Assembly (NCBI GenBank): GCA_014859215.1 | Contig: JACUUS010000119.1 | Span: 1 to 7,023 of the forward strand | Length of the DNA stretch: 7,023 nt | From: Dehalococcoidia bacterium | Lineage (GTDB): Bacteria; Chloroflexota; Dehalococcoidia; SZUA-161 | Reading direction: 5' to 3' | Shown: positions 1 to 6,957 of the stretch, piece by piece | How positions within the stretch are numbered: the first letter of the stretch is position 1 | How the letters are laid out: the number at the start of each line of letters is the position of its first letter | Translations under genes and position numbers: made by a program | Notes under the pieces: model-generated | Databases searched by the model: none | Told to the model about the DNA's origin: nothing | Seen by the model: the letters and a program-made list of their open reading frames with translations, nothing else

Positions 1-1451
1 TCTGGCTCGTGCTCACGAATTTCGGCTGCGGGCCCAATTCTTTCATACTCAATCTGGTCGAGGACATCACCGGCAGCAAGCCGCTCGGGCAACTAGAAAT
101 TGACGAGCACGCCGCCGAAGCCGGGATTGTCACGCGCATCGAGGCTTTTGTGGATACCATACAGGGCTTCGCGAACTCCGGGCGGGCAGAGGGGCTCCAG
201 GGACAGACGAAGAATATCCGGCGGGTCGCTTATACGCGTTTCAGCGAAAGCAAGGTCGTTGTCCTGCCCAGGATGTGTGAGCACGCAGAAGTGCTTGCCG
301 CATCCATGCAGGCTTACGGCGTGGATGCGATGGTGCTGCCGGAGCCTGATGAACGCATCCTGGTTTATGCGAATAGCGTTACATCGGGCAAAGAATGCCT
401 TCCTTACCGGGTCACGCTCGGGGGTTTCATGCAGTTCCTCCAGGAAGCCAACGGTCACAATGTGGACCTGGCGACGGTTGAGGGCTTCATGGCCAGCGCT
501 TTTGGCCCGTGCCGGTTTGGCAAGTACGTGGTGGAACAGATCAGAATCCTTCGTGAGCTTGGGTTCGATTTCCCCATCCGGTCGACAGTCTCCAATAACG
601 GGTACCATGACTGGGGCCTGGGTTCGGGATTTGAACGCCTGGCATGGCGGGGAATAGTGGCGGTCGACTACCTCGAAAGGCTCCTGTGGCGGACCCGTCC
701 TTATGAAAAGGTCCGGGGGACTGCCGAGCAGATGTTCCGCGAGTATCTCACGAAGGTTTGCGATCTTACACGCAGAAGGGAGAACCTGGCCGGCGCGCTG
801 AAGGAGGCTGGTTCGGCATTCCGCGTACTCGTGGATGAAGATAGGCCGCGGAAGCCCCTGGTCGGGATTAACGGCGAAATCTTTCTGAGGTCCAACAAGT
901 TCAGCAACAGCGATCTGGTAAGGGAGTGTGAGAAGGCCGGTCTGGAAGCGATTGTCTCCCCGATATCGGAGTGGTTCAAGTACATAACCCACAGGAATAT
1001 TGAAGATGGTATAAGGGACCGTGACCTGAAGAGGATCCTTGCCGGTAATGTACGCAAGTTTCTTTTGACCAGGGATGAACACACCGTTGCATCGAACTTC
1101 GATCCATTCGCGGAGGTGCGGGATCCTTCGACAAAAGAGCTGCTCGGGCTGTCGGGTCAGTACCTGTCTCCCAAGTGCGGCGGCGAGGCGGTCCTGAGCA
1201 TAGGGGCCGGGCTGGAATGGCTCAAGGACCAGAGGTTTGCCGGCGTTATCTCCGTGATGCCTCACGGCTGCATGCCGGGCGGCACCGTAGCAGCCATGTC
1301 CGCGAAGATCAGCGAGAAATACGGTAAGCCATGGATCAGCCTGACTTACGACGGCATCATGGAGTCGAACAATCAGGCAAGGATTGCGAACTTCGCCGAG
1401 GTCCTGCGTTTCTGCGAGAAAGACAGGCTCAGGCAGGCAGCTGTCAGCTGA
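1..1451 (+). CDS. CoA-substrate-specific activase-related protein (2-hydroxyacyl-CoA dehydratase activase / COG3581-type), C-terminal part, 5' truncated
   Basis: The reading frame is open from base 3 at the window edge, so the true start lies upstream; the GTG at 9 is only an internal valine. The visible ~482 residues match the C-terminal region of long (often >1000 aa) proteins that join BadF/BadG/HgdC-type ATPase domains to DUF2229 and COG3581 regions. Recognisable pieces in order are FGCGPNSF (Cys codon at 27), PRMCEH (Cys 276), SGKECLPYRVTLGGF (Cys 396), GPCRFGKY (Cys 510), VGINGEIFLRSNKFSN near 860-905, PKCGGE (Cys 1176) and PHGCMPGG (Cys 1269), ending with a YDGIMESNNQARIANF motif. The regularly placed cysteines suggest Fe-S ligation, as in the related dehydratase subunits; that is inference. 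Full-length relatives are thought to be cytosolic ATP-dependent electron activators, but the substrate is unknown. The gene runs convergently into recF and shares 8 bp with it, leaving no room for a terminator. Confidence 0.85.
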   Translation, partial: WLVLTNFGCGPNSFILNLVEDITGSKPLGQLEIDEHAAEAGIVTRIEAFVDTIQGFANSGRAEGLQGQTKNIRRVAYTRFSESKVVVLPRMCEHAEVLAASMQAYGVDAMVLPEPDERILVYANSVTSGKECLPYRVTLGGFMQFLQEANGHNVDLATVEGFMASAFGPCRFGKYVVEQIRILRELGFDFPIRSTVSNNGYHDWGLGSGFERLAWRGIVAVDYLERLLWRTRPYEKVRGTAEQMFREYLTKVCDLTRRRENLAGALKEAGSAFRVLVDEDRPRKPLVGINGEIFLRSNKFSNSDLVRECEKAGLEAIVSPISEWFKYITHRNIEDGIRDRDLKRILAGNVRKFLLTRDEHTVASNFDPFAEVRDPSTKELLGLSGQYLSPKCGGEAVLSIGAGLEWLKDQRFAGVISVMPHGCMPGGTVAAMSAKISEKYGKPWISLTYDGIMESNNQARIANFAEVLRFCEKDRLRQAAVS

Positions 1452-2628
1452 GAGGACTGATCCTCCCCTGTTCGATGCCGAAAAGCGCAGCCCTCTCAAG
1501 AAAAGCGGGCGCGAAGTCGGCCCTGTCGGTGGCTGTGATGAGGACCTGCTCGTAATTGATTACAGCTTCGAGAAGGCACGTGCGCCGGTGCTGGTCGAGC
1601 TCCGACAGGACATCGTCAAGAAGCAGGACCGGATGCTCTCCGGTCTGGCTTGAGAGAAGCCTGGCCTGGGCCAGCTTGAGCGCAAGCGCGATCGTGCGCT
1701 GTTGTCCCCTTGAACCATAGATCCCCTGGTCGATGTCGCCGCACATCAGCCGAAGATCATCCCGGTGCGGTCCCGCGAGAGACACTCCCTGCGATACCTC
1801 CCTGTCCCGCACGGCGCCGAGTTTGGCGGCGAACTCTCGCTTTATGTCCTCAAGATTCCCCGAAGTCACATCTCCAATCGTGCTGGTGTAGATGAGTCTC
1901 ATCTTTGATTCGTCGCGGCTCAGTTCAGTCAGTATCTCGGCGGCGGGTTTATCGAGCGAAGCCAGCAACCGGGCGCGTCCGGCCAGAAGGTAAGAGCCTG
2001 CCAGGACGAGTTCCCTGTCCCAGTAGGTTAATTCATCGTACGAGGCCTGTTTCGCTCCAATAAGCTGGAGGAGACGATTGCGTTGCCATAGCACTCTCTG
2101 GTACCGGAGGAGCTGGCGGTAGTAGTGCCGATCAACCTGGCAATTGACGAGGTCCAGGAAGCGCCTCCTGAGGGACGGTTCACCACCGACTGTATTGATG
2201 TCGTCCACGCTGAAGCTGACTACGTTCAGTTGCCCGGCGAGATCGAAAGCGCGATGGACGGCGCCATTTATCCGAATTCTCTTCTGGACAAGCGGCGCTC
2301 TGGCCGGCTCTTCATGGCGGTCTTCCATTGCCACAGCAGGGGTTCTGGCTCTTAGAGCAAGCTCAAGGCAGAGGACGCCTCCGGCTTTCCGGATTTCCGC
2401 TGCCAGGCGAGATACCGGCATGGGTTCACTCAAGGCGGACCATGCTATCAGCTCGCCCTCGTTATTAGCCCGGGGCGATTTCCCTGCGGCCAGGACTTGA
2501 AAAGCCTCAAGAAAGTTGCTCTTGCCCTGGGCATTGTCTCCGAGGAAGACGCTGACAGCCGGGGGGATGTCGATGTCAAGGACGCGGTAGTTTCTGAAGT
2601 TCGCCAGGCTCAGGTGGGTGACTTTCAA
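1444..2628 (-). CDS. recF: DNA replication/repair protein RecF
   Basis: RecF is an SMC-like ATPase that binds gapped DNA and, with RecO and RecR, loads RecA at stalled forks and single-strand gaps in the cytoplasm. The 394-aa product shows the family order: N-terminal LANFRNYR (residues 8-15), Walker A GDNAQGKS (30-37, Lys36), LAGPHRDD (284-291), ABC signature SRGQQ (306-310), Walker B LLLDD (335-339) and D-loop SELD (342-345). It is slightly longer than the usual 360-375 aa. The start is a TTG: an in-frame TAA lies two codons upstream, the next residues fit the RecF N-terminus, and a GGAG sits 9 nt upstream. The gene is not beside dnaA, dnaN or gyrB, its classical neighbours, at least within this window. 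It faces nadA divergently and converges on the activase-like gene, overlapping it by 8 bp. Confidence 0.97.
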   Translation of the reverse strand: MKVTHLSLANFRNYRVLDIDIPPAVSVFLGDNAQGKSNFLEAFQVLAAGKSPRANNEGELIAWSALSEPMPVSRLAAEIRKAGGVLCLELALRARTPAVAMEDRHEEPARAPLVQKRIRINGAVHRAFDLAGQLNVVSFSVDDINTVGGEPSLRRRFLDLVNCQVDRHYYRQLLRYQRVLWQRNRLLQLIGAKQASYDELTYWDRELVLAGSYLLAGRARLLASLDKPAAEILTELSRDESKMRLIYTSTIGDVTSGNLEDIKREFAAKLGAVRDREVSQGVSLAGPHRDDLRLMCGDIDQGIYGSRGQQRTIALALKLAQARLLSSQTGEHPVLLLDDVLSELDQHRRTCLLEAVINYEQVLITATDRADFAPAFLERAALFGIEQGRISPLS

Positions 2629-2637
2629 GTATTACTA

Positions 2638-2641
2638 CTCC
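2638..2641 (-). promoter_or_regulatory. Ribosome binding site of recF
   Basis: On the minus strand GGAG precedes the TTG start by 9 nt. Because an in-frame TAA stands two codons before the TTG, this site fixes TTG as the first possible start. Confidence 0.7.
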
Positions 2642-2664
2642 GAAAAGGGAACAAACCCCATTTA

Positions 2665-2693
2665 ACTCTAACTCGAATGAGCCGGGGGCGCAA
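2665..2693 (-). promoter_or_regulatory. Candidate sigma70-type promoter of recF
   Basis: Reading the minus strand, TTGCGC (2693-2688) and TAGAGT (2670-2665) are separated by 17 nt, each matching 4 of 6 consensus bases. Transcription would start near 2658 and give a leader of about 30 nt. Two tandem TAACTC copies on the plus strand (2663-2668, 2669-2674) overlap the -10. This is the best candidate in the divergent gap but is not strong. Confidence 0.35.
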
Positions 2694-2707
2694 CACCGGC
2701 CTGTTCG

Positions 2708-2736
2708 TTGACACCCTGCCACGATTGGATTAAGCT
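2708..2736 (+). promoter_or_regulatory. Candidate promoter of the nadABC operon
   Basis: A perfect -35 hexamer TTGACA (2708-2713) is followed after exactly 17 nt by TAAGCT (2731-2736), a poor -10 with 3 of 6 matches. The predicted start at about 2742-2744 would fall only a few bases before the ATG at 2747, implying a very short leader or leaderless message. A weak -10 could mean that an activator is needed, or that the TTGACA is accidental. Confidence 0.35.
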
Positions 2737-2746
2737 ATCGCTGAGG

Positions 2747-3667
2747 ATGTCCGGCTTGGAAACCAGTCAGCGGCTTCGGCATAGAGTCCTCGAGCTCAAG
2801 AAGGAGCTCGAGGCTGTTATTATGGCGCACAACTACCAGTTGCCGGAAATACAGGACACTGCTGACATTACCGGCGATTCACTCGAGCTGGCCAGAGAAG
2901 CGACTCAGATTGATGCGAGGGTGATTGTGCTGTGCGGCGTACGTTTCATGGCCGAAACGGCGGCGATTCTGAATCCGAACAGGACGGTGCTTCTGAGTGA
3001 AGGGACCGCGGGCTGCCCGATGGCTGACATGATCGATGTGAAAACCGTGAGGGGGTGGAGGCGCAGGTATCCCGGAGCGGCTGTGGTATGCTATGTTAAT
3101 TCTTCAGCGGCGGTAAAGGCGGAGAGCGATTACTGCTGTACTTCGGCCAACGCTGTCAAGGTGGTGCGGGCCGTCCCTGAGAACGAGGTCCTTTTCATAC
3201 CGGACAGGAACCTCGGGCATTACGTTTCCACGCAGACGGATAAACGAGTTATTCTCTATCCTGGCTACTGCAATACGCATCATCGAATAACCGCAAAGCA
3301 TGTATTGAGGGCGCGGGAAGAACATCGGGACGCAGTCATTCTGGTGCATCCGGAATGCAGGCCGGAGGTAATCGAGCATGCCGACGCTGTACTCAGCACA
3401 TCACAGATGCTGCGGTATGTAAAAGAAAGCAAGGCGCAGTCTTTTGTTATCGGAACGGAGAAAGGGCTGCTTCACCGGCTCATAAAGGACAATCCCGGCA
3501 GACAATTCTATATTCTTTCGGAAACCCTTGTCTGCCCTGACATGAAAAAGACCACTCTGTCCAGGCTGGCAGAGACCATGCAGGCGAGGGCAAATGTCGT
3601 GGAAGTGCCGGAGGATATCCGGGTCCGGGCCAGGCGGGCCCTTGACAGAATGCTGGCGCTGGTGTGA
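2747..3667 (+). CDS. nadA: Quinolinate synthase NadA
   Basis: NadA condenses iminoaspartate with dihydroxyacetone phosphate to give quinolinate, using a [4Fe-4S] cluster; it acts in the cytosol with NadB. From the ATG the product is 306 aa, close to the ~300 aa of the short clade typified by the Thermotoga enzyme. The three cluster cysteines are Cys90 (AGCPMAD), Cys175 (PGYCNTHHRI) and Cys263 (LVCPDMKKTT), with nearly the same spacing as in that enzyme. Other family motifs are AHNYQLPE, DITGDS, YVNSSAAVKAESDYCCTSAN, PDRNLG, HPEC and IGTEKG. The start is uncertain. ATG 2747 touches a GAGG (2743-2746) with no spacer, so it would not use that site normally. TTG 2756 lies 9 nt after the same GAGG, like the recF arrangement, and would shorten the protein by 3 aa. 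First gene of nadABC; the nadB ATG follows its stop by 5 nt. Confidence 0.96.
   Translation: MSGLETSQRLRHRVLELKKELEAVIMAHNYQLPEIQDTADITGDSLELAREATQIDARVIVLCGVRFMAETAAILNPNRTVLLSEGTAGCPMADMIDVKTVRGWRRRYPGAAVVCYVNSSAAVKAESDYCCTSANAVKVVRAVPENEVLFIPDRNLGHYVSTQTDKRVILYPGYCNTHHRITAKHVLRAREEHRDAVILVHPECRPEVIEHADAVLSTSQMLRYVKESKAQSFVIGTEKGLLHRLIKDNPGRQFYILSETLVCPDMKKTTLSRLAETMQARANVVEVPEDIRVRARRALDRMLALV
2788..2813 (+). repeat. Perfect 10-bp inverted repeat (hairpin) inside the 5' part of nadA
   Basis: CCTCGAGCTC (2788-2797) and GAGCTCGAGG (2804-2813) are exact reverse complements around the 6-nt loop AAGAAG. It starts 41 nt after the ATG and encodes part of the LELKKELE helix of NadA. It could form a stable mRNA stem early in the operon. 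It has no U-tract, so it is not a terminator. The Leu/Glu repeat may by itself explain the symmetry. Confidence 0.6.
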
Positions 3668-3672
3668 ACAGT

Positions 3673-5253
3673 ATGAGGTCCGGGCGGGAATTCGACTTCA
3701 TAATCATAGGCAGCGGAATCGCGGGACTCTATGATGCTCTCCTTGCTCAGGAGTCAGGTAATGTCTTGATCCTGACAAAAGGGAGTATTGAAGAGACTAA
3801 TACGAAACATGCCCAGGGAGGGATAGCCGCTGCGATCAGCAGCCTGGATTCGCCCGAACTGCATTTCAGGGATACCATCTCAGCAGGAGCGGGCCTTTGT
3901 GACCCCGAGGCTGTCCGTATTCTTACCGAAGAGGCAGCAGATCGCATTTCCGACCTGGTCAGGTTCGGAGTCCCGTTCGACACTGTTGACGGCGAGATTG
4001 CGCTCACGAGAGAAGCGGCTCACAGCGTGCCCCGCATCCTTCATGCGGGCGGTGACGCGACGGGAGAACGTATAGAGGTCACTCTCAGCAATCTTGCTCG
4101 CCTGTCGCGCAAAATCACAATCCTTGAATACTGCCTTGCCACGGAGCTTATCCTGGAAGACGGCCAGGTAACAGGAGTATCGGCGATCGACCTGCGTTCC
4201 AAGTCCGTGGAGGAGTTTCGCTCCCGCTGCGTCATTCTCGCTACGGGGGGTATGGGGCGGCTTTTCAAGATAACTACAAATCCTGATATCGCGACGGGCG
4301 ACGGCATCGCTCTGGCTTACAGAGCTGGAGCTGAGATAGTGGATATGGAGTTCATGCAGTTCCATCCTACGGCCCTGCGTTTGCCGGGGGTCCCGCTCTT
4401 CCTCATCTCGGAGGCGGTCAGGGGCGAAGGGGGCATGCTTCGAAATGAAGCCGGAGAAAGGTTCATGCTCAAATACGCCTCCGAGGGTGACCTGGCCCCG
4501 AGGGATATAGTGGCGAGGAGCCTTGTCAGGGAGATGAAGCGGACTGGAACCGACCGGGTGTACCTTGACGTAACCCACCTGCCGGCTCGGCTTATCTCCG
4601 CCAGGTTCCCCCAGATATACCGTTACTGTCTCGATCACGGGCTAGACATAACATCATCATGGATCCCGGTAGTACCGGCTGCGCACTACATGATGGGCGG
4701 GGTCAGGACCAACTACTGGGGCGAGACCAATATCCGGGGGCTTTTCGCCAGCGGCGAGGTAGCGAGTACCGGCGTACACGGCGCCAACCGCCTCGCTTCG
4801 AACTCGCTCCTCGAAGTGCTCGTGTTCGGAAAGAGAATAGTCGAGAAGGCAATAGGAGGCAGCGACACGGTTCCCAGCGCCGCAAGCGAAGTCGCTGTTC
4901 TGGAGAGCAGGGACAAGATCGAAGGCCGGAACACCGCGTGCAGCGTCACTGCGCTTGAATCTCTTCTCTGGGAAAACGTGGGAATAGTCCGGTCGGCACA
5001 GAAGCTGGAGGAAACAGCGGAAACGCTCGCTCTATGGGAACGAGGTCTTAGACCTGCATCAGACAGGCCTTCGTTCGAGATCGCAAATATGGTGCTGGTC
5101 GGCAGACTTATGGCAGAGGCGGCGTTGACGAGGGAAGAGAGCCGGGGCGCTCACTATCGCTCCGATTTCCCGCAATCCTCTGACAACTGGATCAAGCATA
5201 TTGTCTTCAGGAAGTCTAGGGACAAGGATGGCAGCGGTGCACAGGTCATTTGA
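3673..5253 (+). CDS. nadB: L-aspartate oxidase NadB
   Basis: NadB is an FAD enzyme that oxidises L-aspartate to iminoaspartate for NadA; relatives can pass electrons to fumarate as well as oxygen, which suits an anaerobe. The 526-aa product has the Rossmann FAD motif GSGIAGL (13-19), KHAQGGIAA (45-53), a TREAAHS segment with Glu114, LHAGGDATG, ILATGGMG, then FHPTAL (His231), RGEGG (Arg250), APRD (Arg277), AHYMMGGV (His338) and GANRLASNSLLE (Arg373). The spacing of His231, Arg277, His338 and Arg373 equals that of E. coli His244, Arg290, His351 and Arg386, so the dicarboxylate site is intact. ATG 3673 was chosen because GGTG (3661-3664) lies 8 nt upstream. A GTG at 3664 overlapping the nadA stop is an alternative adding 3 aa, but has no visible ribosome site. 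Probably translationally coupled to nadA; its 3' end overlaps nadC by 26 bp. Confidence 0.96.
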   Translation: MRSGREFDFIIIGSGIAGLYDALLAQESGNVLILTKGSIEETNTKHAQGGIAAAISSLDSPELHFRDTISAGAGLCDPEAVRILTEEAADRISDLVRFGVPFDTVDGEIALTREAAHSVPRILHAGGDATGERIEVTLSNLARLSRKITILEYCLATELILEDGQVTGVSAIDLRSKSVEEFRSRCVILATGGMGRLFKITTNPDIATGDGIALAYRAGAEIVDMEFMQFHPTALRLPGVPLFLISEAVRGEGGMLRNEAGERFMLKYASEGDLAPRDIVARSLVREMKRTGTDRVYLDVTHLPARLISARFPQIYRYCLDHGLDITSSWIPVVPAAHYMMGGVRTNYWGETNIRGLFASGEVASTGVHGANRLASNSLLEVLVFGKRIVEKAIGGSDTVPSAASEVAVLESRDKIEGRNTACSVTALESLLWENVGIVRSAQKLEETAETLALWERGLRPASDRPSFEIANMVLVGRLMAEAALTREESRGAHYRSDFPQSSDNWIKHIVFRKSRDKDGSGAQVI

Positions 5254-6094
5254 GAGGCAGGTCCGGCTCATTGTCAGGAACGCTCTTCGCGAAGACCTGG
5301 GTTCAGGCGACATCACTACCGAGAGTCTGATACCGTCGGGCTTGGATGGAAGAGGAAGAATTCTCTCCCGGTCAGAGGGCGTGCTGGCAGGCATGGAGGT
5401 GGCCAGGGTCGTATTTGGCGAGGTTGACCCTTTGTTGAAGTGGACCGGTCTGCTGGGCGACGGTTCCAGCCTCAAGCAGGGGTCTGTGCTGGCTGCTGTC
5501 GAGGGGAAGGCAGCCGGCATACTGAGTGCGGAACGGGTCGCCCTGAATTTCCTCCAGCGCCTGTGCGGCATAGCAACGCTGACGGCGCAGTACGTATCCG
5601 CGGTTTCCGGAATGAAAGCGGTTATAGTGGATACACGAAAGACCACTCCGGGACTGCGCCTGCTGGAGAAGTATGCGGTTCGGGTAGGGGGCGGAAGGAA
5701 TCACAGGGGGAGTCTGGGTGATGGTGTCCTGATAAAGGACAACCATCTCGCGGCCTTAAGGCATCGTGGCGCGGGCCTGGAAGAGGCAATCGAGAAAGCA
5801 AGGAAGCACGCTCCTCATACACTGAAGATTGAGATAGAGGTCGAGACCGTTGAACAGGCTGTGCGCGCTCTCACGGCCGGGGCGGATATAATCCTGCTGG
5901 ACAATATGAGCCTGGATGATATGCGCAGAGTGGTGGAAGTTGTGCGCGGCCAGGCCCTTATTGAAGCATCTGGCGGCGTCACGCTGGAGACCGTACGGGC
6001 GGTCGCCGAGACAGGCGTTGATTTCATCTCGATCGGCGCGCTCACACATTCAGCTGTCGCGCTGGATATTAGTCTTGAGCTCGAATACAGCTGA
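5228..6094 (+). CDS. nadC: Nicotinate-nucleotide diphosphorylase (carboxylating), quinolinate phosphoribosyltransferase NadC
   Basis: NadC converts quinolinate and phosphoribosyl pyrophosphate to nicotinate mononucleotide, CO2 and pyrophosphate, completing the branch begun by NadB and NadA. The 288-aa product (usual 275-300) carries EDLGSGDITTE near the N-terminus, AERVALNFLQRLCGIAT, the core DTRKTTPG (135-142), EKYAVRVGGGRNHR (147-160) and LIKDNH (168-173), then EIEVET, ILLDNM, EASGGV and ISIGALTHS of the barrel. The basic and acidic substrate-binding residues of the family appear present. ATG 5228 is preferred because AGGG (5218-5221) precedes it by 6 nt. This start lies inside nadB, giving a 26-bp overlap that fits translational coupling. 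The frame is open further upstream to a TTG at 5201, which would lie deeper in nadB and add nine residues I do not recognise as family-like. Last gene of the operon; its stop is 48 bp from the convergent dtd stop. Confidence 0.96.
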   Translation: MAAVHRSFERQVRLIVRNALREDLGSGDITTESLIPSGLDGRGRILSRSEGVLAGMEVARVVFGEVDPLLKWTGLLGDGSSLKQGSVLAAVEGKAAGILSAERVALNFLQRLCGIATLTAQYVSAVSGMKAVIVDTRKTTPGLRLLEKYAVRVGGGRNHRGSLGDGVLIKDNHLAALRHRGAGLEEAIEKARKHAPHTLKIEIEVETVEQAVRALTAGADIILLDNMSLDDMRRVVEVVRGQALIEASGGVTLETVRAVAETGVDFISIGALTHSAVALDISLELEYS

Positions 6095-6142
6095 CTTGCG
6101 CAGGCAACCCCGTTTTTTCACCCCTTCGAACGGCTTCAACCC

Positions 6143-6607
6143 TCACGCATGGCGGGGCTTGTGGCGGTCTTCACTGTCGATGAAGATGGTAACGGGTCCG
6201 TCATTCAGGATTTCGACCAGCATATGTTCCTGAAAAATGCCGGTCTGGACCTGTATTTCCGTTTCGCGCAGGGAGCGCTCGAACTCGGCTATGAGGGATT
6301 GTGCCTCGGCGGGTTCCGCTGCTTCCGTGAAACTCGGGCGGCGGCCTTTGCGGGTACTGGCGTACAGGGTGAACTGACTGACAAGCAGGATGGAGCCGCT
6401 GATTTCGTGTGCGGAGAGATTGAACTTTCCCTCATGATCTGAGAATATGCGTAGACCAGCCACTTTGTCGGCGAGGTAGCGGGCGTCATCCGGAGTATCG
6501 TTCTTACCGACACCCACGAATACGATCAGGCCCTGGTCTATGGAAGAGACAGTCTTGCCCGCTATGCTTACTGAGGCCCGCGACACGCGCTGGACTAGCG
6601 CTCTCAA
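6143..6607 (-). CDS. dtd: D-aminoacyl-tRNA deacylase (DTD)
   Basis: DTD hydrolyses D-aminoacyl-tRNAs (and glycyl-tRNA-Ala mischarges), keeping D-residues out of proteins; it is a cytosolic homodimer. The 154-aa product is near the usual 145-155 aa and begins with the canonical MRALVQRVSRASV. It has SQFTLYAS (77-84, including Ser77, Gln78, Phe79 and Thr80 of the active-site pocket), KGRRPSF (87-93), and NDGPVT (135-140) with the cross-subunit Gly137-Pro138 motif that rejects L-amino acids. The start is a TTG that overlaps the stop of the upstream zinc-ribbon gene as TTGA, so it is probably read by reinitiation; only a weak GAGAG lies 6 nt before it. The N-terminal match to the family makes the TTG start secure. 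It is the second gene of a unit whose control region carries a CIRCE operator. Confidence 0.96.
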   Translation of the reverse strand: MRALVQRVSRASVSIAGKTVSSIDQGLIVFVGVGKNDTPDDARYLADKVAGLRIFSDHEGKFNLSAHEISGSILLVSQFTLYASTRKGRRPSFTEAAEPAEAQSLIAEFERSLRETEIQVQTGIFQEHMLVEILNDGPVTIFIDSEDRHKPRHA

Positions 6608-6906
6608 CCGCCGCTCTCAGAGGCACATTCGGCCTTTGCCGGCTTCGGGCACTCGGTCTTGATTTCAGGTTTCTCGGTGGTTTTCGAGTCGGAATCCGGG
6701 TCCTTGCGAGAATGGTGGTTGCATGTGCTCCTGCCGTTGTCTGTGCAGTAGAAGCCGCTCCCCTTAAAAACGATAGGGACGGACTGAATAATCCTGCGCG
6801 CGCTGGCTGCGCAGGATGGGCAGAAAGCTACGGGCTCGTCGTTGAATCTCTGCTTGAGATCGAATCTGGTCGAACACTTTGTACACTGGTATTCGTAGGT
6901 AGGCAC
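6604..6906 (-). CDS. FmdB-type zinc-ribbon protein
   Basis: This small protein matches the FmdB/CxxC regulatory family, named from a putative regulator of methylotroph amidase genes; its molecular job is not established. From GTG 6906 it has 100 aa and begins MPTYEYQC as the family does. Two CxxC knuckles (Cys8/Cys11 and Cys29/Cys32) form the predicted zinc ribbon, followed by the family segment VPIVFKGSGFYCTD (43-56). After residue 57 there is a charged, low-complexity, probably disordered tail rich in Lys, Glu, Asp, Ser and Pro, with four unusual features: Cys54, a CNHH cluster (62-65), Cys86 and Cys94. GTG 6906 is chosen over GTG 6918 because GAGGGG lies 4 nt upstream of it and because the family starts with MPTYEY. 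The gene is first in a unit with dtd and overlaps its start by 4 bp. Confidence 0.9.
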   Translation of the reverse strand: MPTYEYQCTKCSTRFDLKQRFNDEPVAFCPSCAASARRIIQSVPIVFKGSGFYCTDNGRSTCNHHSRKDPDSDSKTTEKPEIKTECPKPAKAECASESGG

Positions 6907-6910
6907 TTGA

Positions 6911-6916
6911 CCCCTC
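6911..6916 (-). promoter_or_regulatory. Ribosome binding site of the zinc-ribbon gene
   Basis: On the minus strand GAGGGG ends 4 nt before GTG 6906. It favours this start over the in-frame GTG at 6918, which itself overlaps the site. Confidence 0.75.
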
Positions 6917-6957
6917 ACAAAAAGACGCCCTCGTTCGGAAGCGCCATGATCGTGATT

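Noticed and set aside
93..1499. A 468-codon open frame on the minus strand across the activase-like gene
   Set aside because: It is antisense to a clearly conserved coding sequence, resembles no family I know, and long antisense frames are common in GC-rich genes.
1679..1698. Inverted repeat AGCGCA...TGCGCT in recF
   Set aside because: It is a short 6-bp stem inside conserved recF coding sequence (the segment after the ABC signature), expected by chance in GC-rich DNA.
3880..4638. A 252-codon open frame on the minus strand inside nadB
   Set aside because: It is a shadow of nadB, whose catalytic residues and spacing are fully conserved on the plus strand.
6096..6118. Possible terminator after nadC: TTGC-GCAG-GCAA followed by CCCCG and six T
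   Set aside because: The stem is only 4 bp and is separated from the T-run by five bases; a CCGTT/AACGG pairing (6110-6114 with 6129-6133) has a 14-nt loop. Neither is a convincing intrinsic terminator.
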